From Allomuricauda sp. NBRC 101325 (GTDB lineage: Bacteria > Bacteroidota > Bacteroidia > Flavobacteriales > Flavobacteriaceae), in assembly GCF_030268205.1 (NCBI RefSeq), contig NZ_BSQF01000001.1, positions 1,532,649-1,596,648 of the forward strand: DNA of 64,000 nt. Reading direction: 5' to 3'. Below the pieces are notes generated by a model that saw only the letters and a list, made by a program, of their open reading frames with translations, made no database searches and was not told the DNA's origin. Below, piece by piece: positions 1 to 8,857 of the stretch (position 1 is the first letter of the stretch; every line of letters begins with the position of its first letter). The position numbers were made by a program, and so were the translations under genes.

Positions 1-100
1 CTTCTACTGCACTGCCAAAGTACACATTGGGGATTGATATTTGGTAAATCCCAATCCGTCGTTACTTTTCCCGACCCACAAGAACTTTTTTTAAGAAAAA

Positions 101-130
101 ATAAAAAGGCCCGCTCAAAAGAACGGGCCC
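101..130 (-). terminator. Rho-independent terminator of the SusCD operon
   Basis: On the minus strand a GC-rich stem (GGCCCG at 108-113 pairing with CGGGCC at 124-129, extended by TC/GA) is followed by a T-rich run made by the A-tract at 101-107. It lies about 25 bases after the stop codon at 153 and closes the minus-strand operon. The first 100 bases of the window hold nothing else recognisable. Confidence 0.85.
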
Positions 131-152
131 ATAACCAACCTAACACATGTGC

Positions 153-953
153 TTAATTGATACAAGGTGAAGGGAAGGGTCCGAAGGGGCCCAAAACTTC
201 TCCATCTGGAGTTTCAATGGTGTACACATGTTCTTCTTCAAATGCCCCACTGGTATATGAAATTACCAGTTCGGCGGTGCCTGCGGGAACATCGACCTCA
301 AAAGTGGCCTCAGAACCAGCGGCAAAGGTGTAATTGGTAGCAACACCATCTATTTCAAAAGTTACAAATGCACCATCCCAACCATCGCCGAACAAATCCT
401 CCATTTCAATGGTCCAGGTCCCAGGAATTGTTGTACCTGACATTGGCGAACATTTTACCAAAACAATAAAATTAAAGGCTTGCAATTGTTCGGGTTGTCC
501 AGTGACCGTAGGACTAAAATTATCCACTGTTACCACTGATCCGTCCATGCCTGTGGCGGTGCCCAAAAAGCGGATAAAATCCCCTCCCGAAATATCATCG
601 ACGGAAATGCCCAAGGCACTTGCCATTTCACTATATGGAATTGAGATGTCGCTTGGAAAATTGGTAATTGTGGTCAAGGCTATGGTGTCCGTAGAAACCC
701 CGCCCAATTCCATGGTTACACTTAAGTCCCATGATGCCACATTGTTGCTGGGTGCGCTCACGGTTCCTGATAATGAGGAATTTGCAAGCTCACCTTTGGG
801 TACAATGGATTCGTCCAATTTTATTCGAACATAAGGTGCCGCTGAATTTTCCAACTCGAATATGTTCAAAGGATTTTTATCGTCATCTTCACAAGCTGCC
901 ATGAACAGAACAGCAAGAAAAAGACCGAGAATATATTTAGAAGTACTTTTCAT
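153..953 (-). CDS. Surface lipoprotein of the SusCD-like operon, function unknown
   Basis: The protein has 266 residues from the ATG at 951-953. An upstream extension of the frame overlaps the SusD gene and is not used, because a lipoprotein signal begins at this Met (hydrophobic core, lipobox FMAAC, then an acidic EDDDK stretch). That acidic run after the Cys is typical of Bacteroidota lipoproteins exported to the cell surface. The C-terminal half has a beta-rich segment with the motif FGDGWDGA, often seen in adhesive or extracellular Bacteroidota domains. It is the last gene of the SusC-SusD operon, where such lipoproteins usually act as accessory glycan- or peptide-binding proteins (SusE/F position). 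That role is inferred from position only; no catalytic motif is visible. Confidence 0.8.
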   Translation of the reverse strand: MKSTSKYILGLFLAVLFMAACEDDDKNPLNIFELENSAAPYVRIKLDESIVPKGELANSSLSGTVSAPSNNVASWDLSVTMELGGVSTDTIALTTITNFPSDISIPYSEMASALGISVDDISGGDFIRFLGTATGMDGSVVTVDNFSPTVTGQPEQLQAFNFIVLVKCSPMSGTTIPGTWTIEMEDLFGDGWDGAFVTFEIDGVATNYTFAAGSEATFEVDVPAGTAELVISYTSGAFEEEHVYTIETPDGEVLGPFGPFPSPCIN

Positions 954-975
954 TTGTATCGTTTTTAGGTGATTA

Positions 976-2691
976 TCATTTAACAAAGCCTTCAGGATTG
1001 GTATCCCAGAACACAGGAGTGTCAGGGGCACTTTTCTGAACAATGTTCGTGTTGCTGTCTGCAGCGGTTTGTGAATACCACATGGATCTTAAGAAAGTTC
1101 CCGGGTCTGAAAGTGCAAACGCGGGTGTAAGGTTATCTGGCTGTCCTGTCCTTCTGTACGTATTGTAGGCTTCAATACCGTTGCACCACAATGCGATAAA
1201 ATATTGTTCAGCGATGATCCTCATCTTATCCGTATCGTTACCTGAGTCGAAACTTGTCAAAATTTCGGCTACATGACTATCTATGGCAGAAGTTGTCGGA
1301 ACAAATCCAGATCCACTGGCCAAAGAGGCGCCAAAATTCACAACGGTTCCTATGGATTGTCTAATGCCGGATTCCAAATAGTCACGTGCACTTCCTGTTG
1401 TATTTAGGGTCAATGAAGCTTCTGCCAACATAAAATAGGTAAAAGAAGACATCATTATGGGTGAAATGCCCGCTCCCGCCAATCCTTCGTTTACAGCACC
1501 CGAACCGGATACATTCCTAAAGGAATCATCGTCGAACGGTCCGCCGACAGGGTAGGTTCCGTGTAATGTTCTAAAGGCATCATCTGGTGGAATTCCGTCA
1601 TCATCCAAGTGGTTTCTTCCCCAATAGCCATCCAATCCATTGATCGCTGGAACGGTACAATAGGGTTGACTTGGATCCCACCAAGATGGAAGGGAAACCT
1701 CAGTAACGCATTCTTTGGTAATTACATCCGCTCCTGAGAAATCTGATTGCTGTCTATAAAAATAGTAGCGAATCCTTGGGTCGGGATCATTGTACTGATT
1801 GGCCATCAGGTCCATGTAATAATTACAGGTGTAAAAATCGGAACTGGGACCAGCACCATCGTAATTGGCATCAAAATAGGGGTGTCTGCTATCAGGCGAA
1901 GCATTATTGGTTCCCCATTGGAAGAAGAAATCATCTTCTGGATCGGTGATCAATTGGTTTCCACTGATCAACTCGTTGATCCTGGCCGTACTGATCGATG
2001 CACCAAAACCATCTGCATTGGCAATTCGCGTTTGAAGATATAGCTTTAGTCGAAGTGTATTTGCCAGTTTTTTCCATTTGGTCTCGTCGCCATTGTAAAA
2101 CAGGTCATTGGAGGGTAAAACAAGTTCATCCCTGTTTAAATTGGTAATGGCATCCAACAACAATTGATCTACGGCCAAATAGATGCTTTCACCAGAATCC
2201 AGAACAGGATTTAAAATTCCCTCTCCGCCTTTGGCTGCTTCACTATAGGGAACATCACCAAAGAAATCCACCATGGTCATCATAATATAGGCTTCCAAAA
2301 TTTGTCCTATTGCGATATGGGTATATTGACCGGCTTCCTCGGCCAAAGGGTTCATGGTACGTATATCTATCAATGCCCTGGCATACACATTGTCCCAAAC
2401 CCTATCAAAATCGGTTGGGTCATAATTTTCACGATATGTGGGGCCAAAACCGTGTTGGATACGAACAGGTTCCATGCCAAATTGACTCAATCCATTTTCT
2501 GCCCTGCCTTCTTCTCCAGAATGAATTTGTGCGGTCATGAGCTGTATTTGATTTAAAAAGAAATCGACACTTGCCTGCGACGGATTGAGTGCGTTTGGAC
2601 TCTCCACCACATCCAAAGAAGTGGTCTCACAACCCAACATAATTGTTAGCGCAGCGATTAAGAGACTTAGTATCTTATATATATTTTTCAT
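976..2691 (-). CDS. SusD-like nutrient-binding outer-membrane lipoprotein
   Basis: A 571-residue lipoprotein with a signal peptide ending in IMLGC. The segments around residues 100-160 (AYIMMTMVDFFGDVPYSEA) and the C-terminal ALWCNGIEAYNTYRRTG are characteristic of the SusD-like_2 group of the SusD/RagB superfamily, TPR-based lipoproteins that cap the SusC barrel and capture substrate. The substrate cannot be told from sequence; no glycoside hydrolase or peptidase gene adjoins, so both sugars and peptides are possible. It is 30 bases downstream of the SusC gene and 22 bases upstream of the next lipoprotein, all on the same strand, so the three are almost certainly cotranscribed. Confidence 0.93.
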   Translation of the reverse strand: MKNIYKILSLLIAALTIMLGCETTSLDVVESPNALNPSQASVDFFLNQIQLMTAQIHSGEEGRAENGLSQFGMEPVRIQHGFGPTYRENYDPTDFDRVWDNVYARALIDIRTMNPLAEEAGQYTHIAIGQILEAYIMMTMVDFFGDVPYSEAAKGGEGILNPVLDSGESIYLAVDQLLLDAITNLNRDELVLPSNDLFYNGDETKWKKLANTLRLKLYLQTRIANADGFGASISTARINELISGNQLITDPEDDFFFQWGTNNASPDSRHPYFDANYDGAGPSSDFYTCNYYMDLMANQYNDPDPRIRYYFYRQQSDFSGADVITKECVTEVSLPSWWDPSQPYCTVPAINGLDGYWGRNHLDDDGIPPDDAFRTLHGTYPVGGPFDDDSFRNVSGSGAVNEGLAGAGISPIMMSSFTYFMLAEASLTLNTTGSARDYLESGIRQSIGTVVNFGASLASGSGFVPTTSAIDSHVAEILTSFDSGNDTDKMRIIAEQYFIALWCNGIEAYNTYRRTGQPDNLTPAFALSDPGTFLRSMWYSQTAADSNTNIVQKSAPDTPVFWDTNPEGFVK

Positions 2692-2721
2692 AATATTATT
2701 TTTAATTCTTGTTAGCTGCTG

Positions 2722-5700
2722 TTAAAATGATGCTCTTACCGTTAGTCCATATCTTCTTGTAGATGGCCCGGTAAAGAAGTCGATTCCTTGACCATTACCT
2801 ACACCAGTACTTGAGGAGTTGGTGTCGTATCGAATATCATCGGGAAAATTAACGGCCTTGAACCATAGGTTGGAACCGGAAAGGGTAAAGGAAAGACTGC
2901 CAAAAGGTGTTCTTTCCAACATTTTTGAGGGCAATGAATATCCCAAAGAGGCTTCTTGCAAACGGATAGTGGAACCATCAAAAACATTTACTTCGTTAAT
3001 GCCCCCTCCAAAAAAGGTGTTGAAACCAAATTCTGTTGATGAAATGGCAACATTGTTGGGCGTGCCATCTGCAAAAACTCCTGGGAGGATATAATTGGAT
3101 TCTCTATGTATCGGATCATCCGCATCTACAACCCCTCTACCGATCAAACCAGCAGTGGTAACAGAGTACACATCACCACCATGTCTGTACTGTAAATTGG
3201 CTGAAAGTGTAAAATTCTTGAAGGAAATGGTAGGAATCAAAGCTGTTGTCCAGTCAGGGTTGGGATCGCCGATTTCGGTAATGTTGTTGTTCACCAAATA
3301 CCTTCCGTTACTTCCGACCACTTTGTTTCCGTTGTCATCTGTTTGGATAGTGGTCCCCAAGAACACACCGAACGGTCTGCCTTCAACGGCATAGTTTGCT
3401 GCTTCCCCGGCCACACCAAATGTCAATAGGATGTTATTGGTGCCTTCGGCCAAATCGGTAACCGTGGTTTCGGTCGTGGTAAAGTTTCCTGCAATATTAA
3501 ATCCAATGCCAGAATTACTTTCTTTGAAAATATCGAAGTCATAATCAACTTCAACTCCTTGGGTCTCAACCTCTCCAATATTCACAAAAGTGGAACGGAA
3601 ACCTGTGGAACTGTCCAGTGTACGATTGGTGATCAAATCGGTGGTCGATTTCTGGAAAACACTCACATTCAAATTAAGGCTGTTGAACAGGCGGGTATCC
3701 AGTCCAATTTCCAATTCTTGCACTTTTTCCGGTTTTAGGTCCCGATTACCCAAAACATCGGAAACGGTATTTCCAGAAACAACATTTCCGTTAGTGTCCA
3801 CAAAAGCTCTAGATCCCAAAGTCAGTACGTCCCTTGTGTTAAAAGGTGTTGGGAAACCGGCGGATGATCCATATCCCAATCTAAGTTTTGCATAGTTTAA
3901 AACATTGCCCTGCAGGCCTGCAATTGCTGTTGTTGGGATAAAGGATAAACTGGCTCCAGGGTAGAACAGTGAATTGTTCTCACTTTCCAATGTGGAGGAC
4001 CAGTCGTTTCTTCCGACAACGTTCAAATAGATAAAGTCTTTATAGGAAAGGGTGGCATCTAAATAAATACCCACGAGGTTTTCCTCAAAATTTTGGTTTA
4101 GGGCAACACCTGAAAAGGAATTAACGGTTGATGGAGTGGTAAAGTTAAAGTGCTCCAATACTCCAAAGACCAATTGCCCTTGACTTTCTACCCCATCTTG
4201 TGCATAGGTGTCGCGACGACTGTTTGCTCCGAGGGTGGCCTGAAGATTTAGATCATCTGTCAAAGCTTTTTCGGCACTTAAGATCAAATCGTGGTTCCAA
4301 ATGGAATTTCTAACCGATGTGGTTCGCAAGATTCCCAAAGTTGGACCATCGACCCCACCACGGTTCTGACCGTAGGAGTTTAATTCGGTATAGGTATCCA
4401 GACCAACACGGTAGGAAAGGTTCATCCAATCGTTCAAAGCATAGCTCATGGATAGATTTCCTGTAAAGCGATCGGTTTCTTGGGAGGTTTTGGAGTTGGC
4501 TACGGTCCAATAGGGGTTCTGAATGTCATTTCCGGAGCGGTAGTACAAGCTCCTACCATCTGCTGCTTGAAAAGGAATGTTGGTCAAGTCAACACTTATT
4601 GGAGTATACAGTACATCCCCAAAAATGGCAGAACCGTTAAATGCGGCCCCACTTCCTGTACTCACAGCGTTCGGAGGTGATTTATAACCGGTTCGTGCAA
4701 AATTGAATACACCAGAGACGGTAAAATCATTGGAAAGTCGTGCGTTACCTCCCAAACTGAAGTTGTTTCGGGTCAATTTGTTTCCAGGGGTAACACCAAT
4801 ATCCTCATTTCGGCCATAGTTGGCATTAAAGTTTATTTTTTCGGAACCTCCACGTACGTTAACGGAAGTACTGTACACATAGCCCGTTCTAAAGAATTCT
4901 TTGACCCCATCATAAGGTATGTACGGATAATCATTATCCAACAAATCTTCATAGCCTGCAATAAGGGTAGGATCGGCAATATAGTTGAATGGGTGTTGAA
5001 GAATTGCCTCACCGTTGGCACCAGTCCTAATAAATTGACCTGCCACAGCAATTCCATCATCATCGGTACGGTCAAATCGAGGGCCCCAGTTGCTGAAAAA
5101 ATAACCAAATCCTTGATGGAAACCGCCACCATAGTTTTTTTGATACTTCGGAATCACTGCATTGGACATGAATACAGATTGGGTAACTGATACTTCGGTC
5201 TTGGAAGACGTATCGCCTGATGAGGCACCTTTGGTGGTGATCAAAATAACCCCGTTACGTCCTCGGTTACCATAAAGTACCGTGGCACTCAAACCTTTCA
5301 AAACACTTACACTTTCAATATTGTTCGGGTCCAGATCCAAAAATCTGCTGGATTCGGTATTTCCGTCCAAAAAGTTGGTTTGGGTATTGGTTCCAGAATC
5401 AAATGGGATTCCGTCGACAATAAACAAAGGCTGATTGGATTGTGTGGCGGAGGAATATCCTCGGATTATTATGTTGGTACCGGAACCGGAAAGTCCGTTG
5501 TTGGCCGTAATGTTAACCCCAGCGACCTTACCGTTGAGAACACGGGCAATATCGGCTTCGGGCCTAGCTTCGACCTTTTCGGATTCCACCGTGGTTACTG
5601 CATATCCCAGGGAACGCTTTTCCCTAACAATTCCCTGCGCCGTGACCACCACCTCTTCAAGTTGGGAGGCATCTTCCACCAATTGGACATCAATGGTGTT

Positions 5701-5964
5701 GCCCGCGCCAACAGTACGTTCAATGCTTAGCATTCCTAAATAGGAAAATACAAGAACAGCCCCTTCGTTGGCATCCAGAGCATACATGCCATCAAAATCG
5801 GATTGGGTACCGAGTGTGGTTCCTTTTATAATAATGTTTACACCGGGCAAGGGCACACCGTCTTGATCGGTCACCGTTCCGGTCACCGTTTTTTCTTGGG
5901 CCTGGACAAATGCAAGTGATAAGCAAATTGCCATGAGAGCTCCAAACAGTTTCTTTACTTTCAT
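2722..5964 (-). CDS. SusC/RagA-type TonB-dependent outer-membrane transporter
   Basis: A 1080-residue protein. It starts with a signal peptide ending AFVQAQ, followed by a carboxypeptidase-like beta-sandwich (TVTGTVTDQDGVPLPGVNI, about residues 26-100), the TonB-box-like stretch EEVVVTAQGI near 104-113, the plug domain (VAGVNITANNGLSGSG, about 148-240, including VLYGNRGRNGVILITTK) and a C-terminal 22-strand-type barrel ending in aromatic RASF. This is the full SusC layout. It imports a ligand captured by the SusD partner using TonB/ExbBD energy. It is the first gene of the operon, with about 370 non-coding bases before the next gene upstream. Confidence 0.96.
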   Translation of the reverse strand: MKVKKLFGALMAICLSLAFVQAQEKTVTGTVTDQDGVPLPGVNIIIKGTTLGTQSDFDGMYALDANEGAVLVFSYLGMLSIERTVGAGNTIDVQLVEDASQLEEVVVTAQGIVREKRSLGYAVTTVESEKVEARPEADIARVLNGKVAGVNITANNGLSGSGTNIIIRGYSSATQSNQPLFIVDGIPFDSGTNTQTNFLDGNTESSRFLDLDPNNIESVSVLKGLSATVLYGNRGRNGVILITTKGASSGDTSSKTEVSVTQSVFMSNAVIPKYQKNYGGGFHQGFGYFFSNWGPRFDRTDDDGIAVAGQFIRTGANGEAILQHPFNYIADPTLIAGYEDLLDNDYPYIPYDGVKEFFRTGYVYSTSVNVRGGSEKINFNANYGRNEDIGVTPGNKLTRNNFSLGGNARLSNDFTVSGVFNFARTGYKSPPNAVSTGSGAAFNGSAIFGDVLYTPISVDLTNIPFQAADGRSLYYRSGNDIQNPYWTVANSKTSQETDRFTGNLSMSYALNDWMNLSYRVGLDTYTELNSYGQNRGGVDGPTLGILRTTSVRNSIWNHDLILSAEKALTDDLNLQATLGANSRRDTYAQDGVESQGQLVFGVLEHFNFTTPSTVNSFSGVALNQNFEENLVGIYLDATLSYKDFIYLNVVGRNDWSSTLESENNSLFYPGASLSFIPTTAIAGLQGNVLNYAKLRLGYGSSAGFPTPFNTRDVLTLGSRAFVDTNGNVVSGNTVSDVLGNRDLKPEKVQELEIGLDTRLFNSLNLNVSVFQKSTTDLITNRTLDSSTGFRSTFVNIGEVETQGVEVDYDFDIFKESNSGIGFNIAGNFTTTETTVTDLAEGTNNILLTFGVAGEAANYAVEGRPFGVFLGTTIQTDDNGNKVVGSNGRYLVNNNITEIGDPNPDWTTALIPTISFKNFTLSANLQYRHGGDVYSVTTAGLIGRGVVDADDPIHRESNYILPGVFADGTPNNVAISSTEFGFNTFFGGGINEVNVFDGSTIRLQEASLGYSLPSKMLERTPFGSLSFTLSGSNLWFKAVNFPDDIRYDTNSSSTGVGNGQGIDFFTGPSTRRYGLTVRASF

Positions 5965-6260
5965 ACGAATAAAGTTTTGTTAGTAATTGAATCGAGTCAG
6001 GCAACTGAGAAAGGTGGGCGGAGCAAGGAAAAATGATAGCTAATTCAAATAATACTTCAGGGAAGTGAACAAAACTTAATGGATTTTGTTTTTTAGAAGT
6101 AAGGCCTCTCACCGCCCTACCTTTACAATTGCATAACAAATCAATTCATAAGCTGGTTGATGGAGGTACTTTTAAAACGGATGGGACTCTTAAAATCCCG
6201 TTGCCGATGGGGGAGTACCGTTTTTAACATAAAATCGAGGCGTTTAAATTTAAATTGGGA
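5965..6260. other. Non-coding leader upstream of the SusC operon
   Basis: About 300 bases without a convincing gene; a minus-strand open frame (5792-6139) mostly overlaps the SusC start and has no coding character. The region should hold the SusC promoter on the minus strand. An inverted pair AAAACGG (near 6175) and CCGTTTTT (near 6217) could form a loose hairpin. I see no clear TAnnTTTG box. Confidence 0.5.
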
Positions 6261-6263
6261 CAC

Positions 6264-6294
6264 AAAAAAAACCTCTTGATTTCAAGAGGTTTTT
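6264..6294 (-). terminator. Terminator after the short AraC-type gene
   Basis: A near-perfect palindrome AAAACCTCTTGA / TCAAGAGGTTTT flanked by A and T runs lies about 40 bases past the stop codon at 6334. On the minus strand it reads as stem plus U-tract; its symmetry allows termination in both directions. Confidence 0.85.
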
Positions 6295-6333
6295 GCAAAT
6301 AGCCTTAACGATTTAATGTTGATGGTCGGCTTT

Positions 6334-6804
6334 TTAAGCCATTTGAATTTCATAGGAGTAAACCATGGAACTTCGATAATCGTTCGGGCAAACTCCAGTT
6401 ACCTTTTTAAAGGCCGTATAGAAACTGTTCTTACTGTTAAAACCCACTTCGTACATAATCGCCTTGACACTAAGATGAGGTTCCGATGCCAGTAAATGTT
6501 TGGCTTCCTTTATGCGATATTCATTTACAAATGCATAAAAGTTTTTGGAGAAATAGGTGTTGATCACTTGCGAAACCTTATATCGATTGTGGTCGATATG
6601 TGTTGCCAGATCATCCAAGCCAATGTCGTTGCTTCTGTAAATTTTGTCATCTTCAAAGGCTTTTCTGACTTTCTCCCTAATGGTTAACGCCTGATCCAAG
6701 GTAAGTCCAGATTTTCGATACTTTTTTGAAGCCCTGAATCGCGTTTTAATGGGTTCCTCTTTGTCAAGGTATTTAAATACCATGTGTTTTAGCAGTCTTC
6801 TCAT
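6334..6804 (-). CDS. AraC-family DNA-binding protein (HTH domain, no large sensor)
   Basis: A 156-residue protein consisting mainly of an AraC/XylS double helix-turn-helix. The first HTH is around residues 62-85 (GLDDLATHIDHNRYKVSQVIN) and the second around 108-135 (SVKAIMYEVGFNSKNSFYTAFKKVTGVCPNDYR), with the usual GF.s.s.F..aFKk signature. It lacks the membrane and sensory part of its upstream neighbour but resembles that protein's C-terminal third, so it may be a shortened paralogue. The two genes share an upstream motif and point the same way as the SusC operon, so regulation of that operon is a plausible but unproven role. Confidence 0.88.
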   Translation of the reverse strand: MRRLLKHMVFKYLDKEEPIKTRFRASKKYRKSGLTLDQALTIREKVRKAFEDDKIYRSNDIGLDDLATHIDHNRYKVSQVINTYFSKNFYAFVNEYRIKEAKHLLASEPHLSVKAIMYEVGFNSKNSFYTAFKKVTGVCPNDYRSSMVYSYEIQMA

Positions 6805-6865
6805 TTGATTGAAGTTTTTGATTGATGACCACTAGTTACCCATAAAATAAGGATTTGTCGGTGTT

Positions 6866-6883
6866 CCCGATAAGAGTTTACCC
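6866..6883 (-). promoter_or_regulatory. Conserved upstream motif, copy 1 (GGTAAACTCTTATCGGG)
   Basis: Read on the minus strand as GGTAAACTCTTATCGGG, 61 bases before the start of the short AraC gene and overlapping the stop region of the longer one. The same 17-mer with one change occurs at 8475-8491 before the longer AraC gene. Two copies at comparable distances upstream of two related regulators suggest a shared operator or promoter. The binding factor is unknown. Confidence 0.55.
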
Positions 6884-8392
6884 GTCTTTAAGCAGCTCTA
6901 GATACTGACTCGGGGTAAGGTCAGTGTTTTTTTTGAACGCTTTGTTAAAGGATACCTTGTTGTTGTATCCCACTTCGTAGGCAATGTCAATGATATTACG
7001 TTCATTTTCTGTTTTAAGAAGTTCCACGGCCTCATTGATGCGATAAGAGTTCACAAATTGATGAAAGCTCATGTTAAAATGTTCATTGATCAACTGTGAG
7101 GCATTGTGTCTGGTAGTTTCCAATTTTTCGGCAACCATATCCAGATTAATATCATTGTGACGGTAAAGTTTTTCGTTTTCAAATAAGTCGGTCAAATTTT
7201 CCTTGAGTTCATTGCTTAAACTATGGGTCAAACCAGATTTTACGTATTTGGGAAACAGTCTATTCGTATAGGCATAACATCCACTGAACACATCGGGTTG
7301 CACATTTGCGGCATAACCAACATACAATACCATGGCACTCATTAAAATAATAGGGGCATGAAACATTATACCGGTATTTTTCCCGGCCATAATATAAAGT
7401 CCGTATATAATATAGACCACTACGTAACTCACATGAATCACGTACATGTTTTTTTGCCAAATACGGGTCTTTTGAGGAAGTCCATTGTTGTTTGTTCTAA
7501 GGATTCTATGGACGAAGTATGCATAAACTGCCAAAGAAAGTGCTTTGAGAATGACCAAAAGGACAAGCTTGGTTGAGTCCCCAGGGTTGAGTCCTTCTTG
7601 TAAACGGCTTAACATTTGAAGTATTTTTTCACTTCCCGTAAAAGCATACACCGTAAAAAACATATACAGGGTCAATGCCACGGTGGGCAGAAAATGGAGT
7701 AGGTCTTTGTTGTTGAATTGATGGGATTTGGATACCCGTCTAAAATATAGAAAAAGCAAGGGTCCATACATAAAGGAGGACCAGGTAGACATTAAATAGG
7801 TGTGTGGGTATTGAAATACATAATTGGTTTGGTTAACACATATATTTAAGATAAAAAGGGAGTGGATAAAAATGAAAATGGAAATAATGATCCGAGATTG
7901 TTTATCGATTTTTTTACTGACCAAAAGGAACAGGGCAATATAAAATCCAACCAAGGAAATAAAAAAATAGAACACCGACCAAGCAGTGATTTTAGGCACC
8001 ACAGTCCCTGATAGCTTATTAAATTCTGTATCCTCCCTTATGGAGTCGAAGCCTTCATGCAATAAAAAAGTCGGATGAAAATCGATTTCGAAGTAATCAT
8101 AGATATTGGAAAGTGCACTTTCTGGATTGTTTAGTGCCGCTTGGCTTAAGGCAAGCTTTTTAAAAACATGTATTTGTTGTTCTTTATCCCCATTGACCAG
8201 ACTTTGCTCATAAAGTGGAATCGCTTGCTCAAATTTATGTGTGTTGAAATAATAGTCGGCCCACTCCAATGAGTCTTGAAAGACCACTGTAGCTGGAATT
8301 CCCCCTGTAATGGCAGTTGAGGTAAATCCATAGCCTATTATTCCATTGAACAACAGAAATAGTAAGACAATGTAGTTAGTTACTTGTCTCAT
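6878..8392 (-). CDS. Membrane-anchored AraC-type transcriptional regulator with TPR-like N-terminus
   Basis: 504 residues from the ATG at 8390-8392; the frame extends ten codons further, but the signal-type segment MRQVTNYIVLLFLLFNG starts here. Order of parts: signal or membrane segment; a TPR-like stretch around residues 45-110 (ADYYFNTHKFEQAIPLYEQSL); six or seven transmembrane helices around 140-365; and a C-terminal AraC-type HTH pair (NLDMVAEKLETTRHNASQLIN, then IDIAYEVGYNNKVSFNKAFKKNT). Such regulators are common in Flavobacteriia next to SusCD loci. The likely role is to sense a signal at the envelope and bind DNA from the inner membrane; the signal is unknown. Confidence 0.88.
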   Translation of the reverse strand: MRQVTNYIVLLFLLFNGIIGYGFTSTAITGGIPATVVFQDSLEWADYYFNTHKFEQAIPLYEQSLVNGDKEQQIHVFKKLALSQAALNNPESALSNIYDYFEIDFHPTFLLHEGFDSIREDTEFNKLSGTVVPKITAWSVFYFFISLVGFYIALFLLVSKKIDKQSRIIISIFIFIHSLFILNICVNQTNYVFQYPHTYLMSTWSSFMYGPLLFLYFRRVSKSHQFNNKDLLHFLPTVALTLYMFFTVYAFTGSEKILQMLSRLQEGLNPGDSTKLVLLVILKALSLAVYAYFVHRILRTNNNGLPQKTRIWQKNMYVIHVSYVVVYIIYGLYIMAGKNTGIMFHAPIILMSAMVLYVGYAANVQPDVFSGCYAYTNRLFPKYVKSGLTHSLSNELKENLTDLFENEKLYRHNDINLDMVAEKLETTRHNASQLINEHFNMSFHQFVNSYRINEAVELLKTENERNIIDIAYEVGYNNKVSFNKAFKKNTDLTPSQYLELLKDG

Positions 8393-8474
8393 TTTTGATT
8401 GATGATGAATTAGTCTTAACAATTTAGGGAATAAACATGTTAAAATTGTTAAGGAACTATTAAAATAGGTAAGC

Positions 8475-8491
8475 CCCGATAAAAGTTTACC
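8475..8491 (-). promoter_or_regulatory. Conserved upstream motif, copy 2 (GGTAAACTTTTATCGGG)
   Basis: Minus-strand GGTAAACTTTTATCGGG, 82 bases upstream of the membrane AraC gene start. It differs from the copy at 6866-6883 at one position, which suggests a common control element for both regulator genes. Confidence 0.55.
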
Positions 8492-8636
8492 TTTTAAATC
8501 GTATTTAATTAATTGATAAACAAGTTTTTATGTGATGTTTGATTTCCTTCGGGTTCAAAACAGGTTTATTAAAAGAGGTGCCCAACGTTTCTATCTTAAC
8601 AACATTTTAAATTATAAAGAGGTTAAAAATGGGCAT

Positions 8637-8668
8637 AAAAAAAGCCGAAAACTATTGTTTTCGGCTTT
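8637..8668 (-). terminator. Terminator of the initiator tRNA gene
   Basis: A perfect 12-bp stem (AAAGCCGAAAAC at 8641-8652 with GTTTTCGGCTTT at 8657-8668) has a four-base loop and is followed on the minus strand by a run of seven T. It begins five bases past the tRNA 3' end. Confidence 0.93.
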
Positions 8669-8672
8669 GTAG

Positions 8673-8745
<73 letters not shown>

Positions 8746-8857
8746 ATGTGGACGGCAAATATACAACCCTTTTTTTATTATTTCCAAACATATCGTAATA
8801 TTACTTTTTTACGGCTTCCCATCCACCCAAAATCCATAAATTCGGGGTTTTGACTTT

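Noticed and set aside
5792..6139. 115-residue minus-strand frame at the SusC start
   Set aside because: Mostly overlaps the SusC signal-peptide region in another frame and shows no coding signature.
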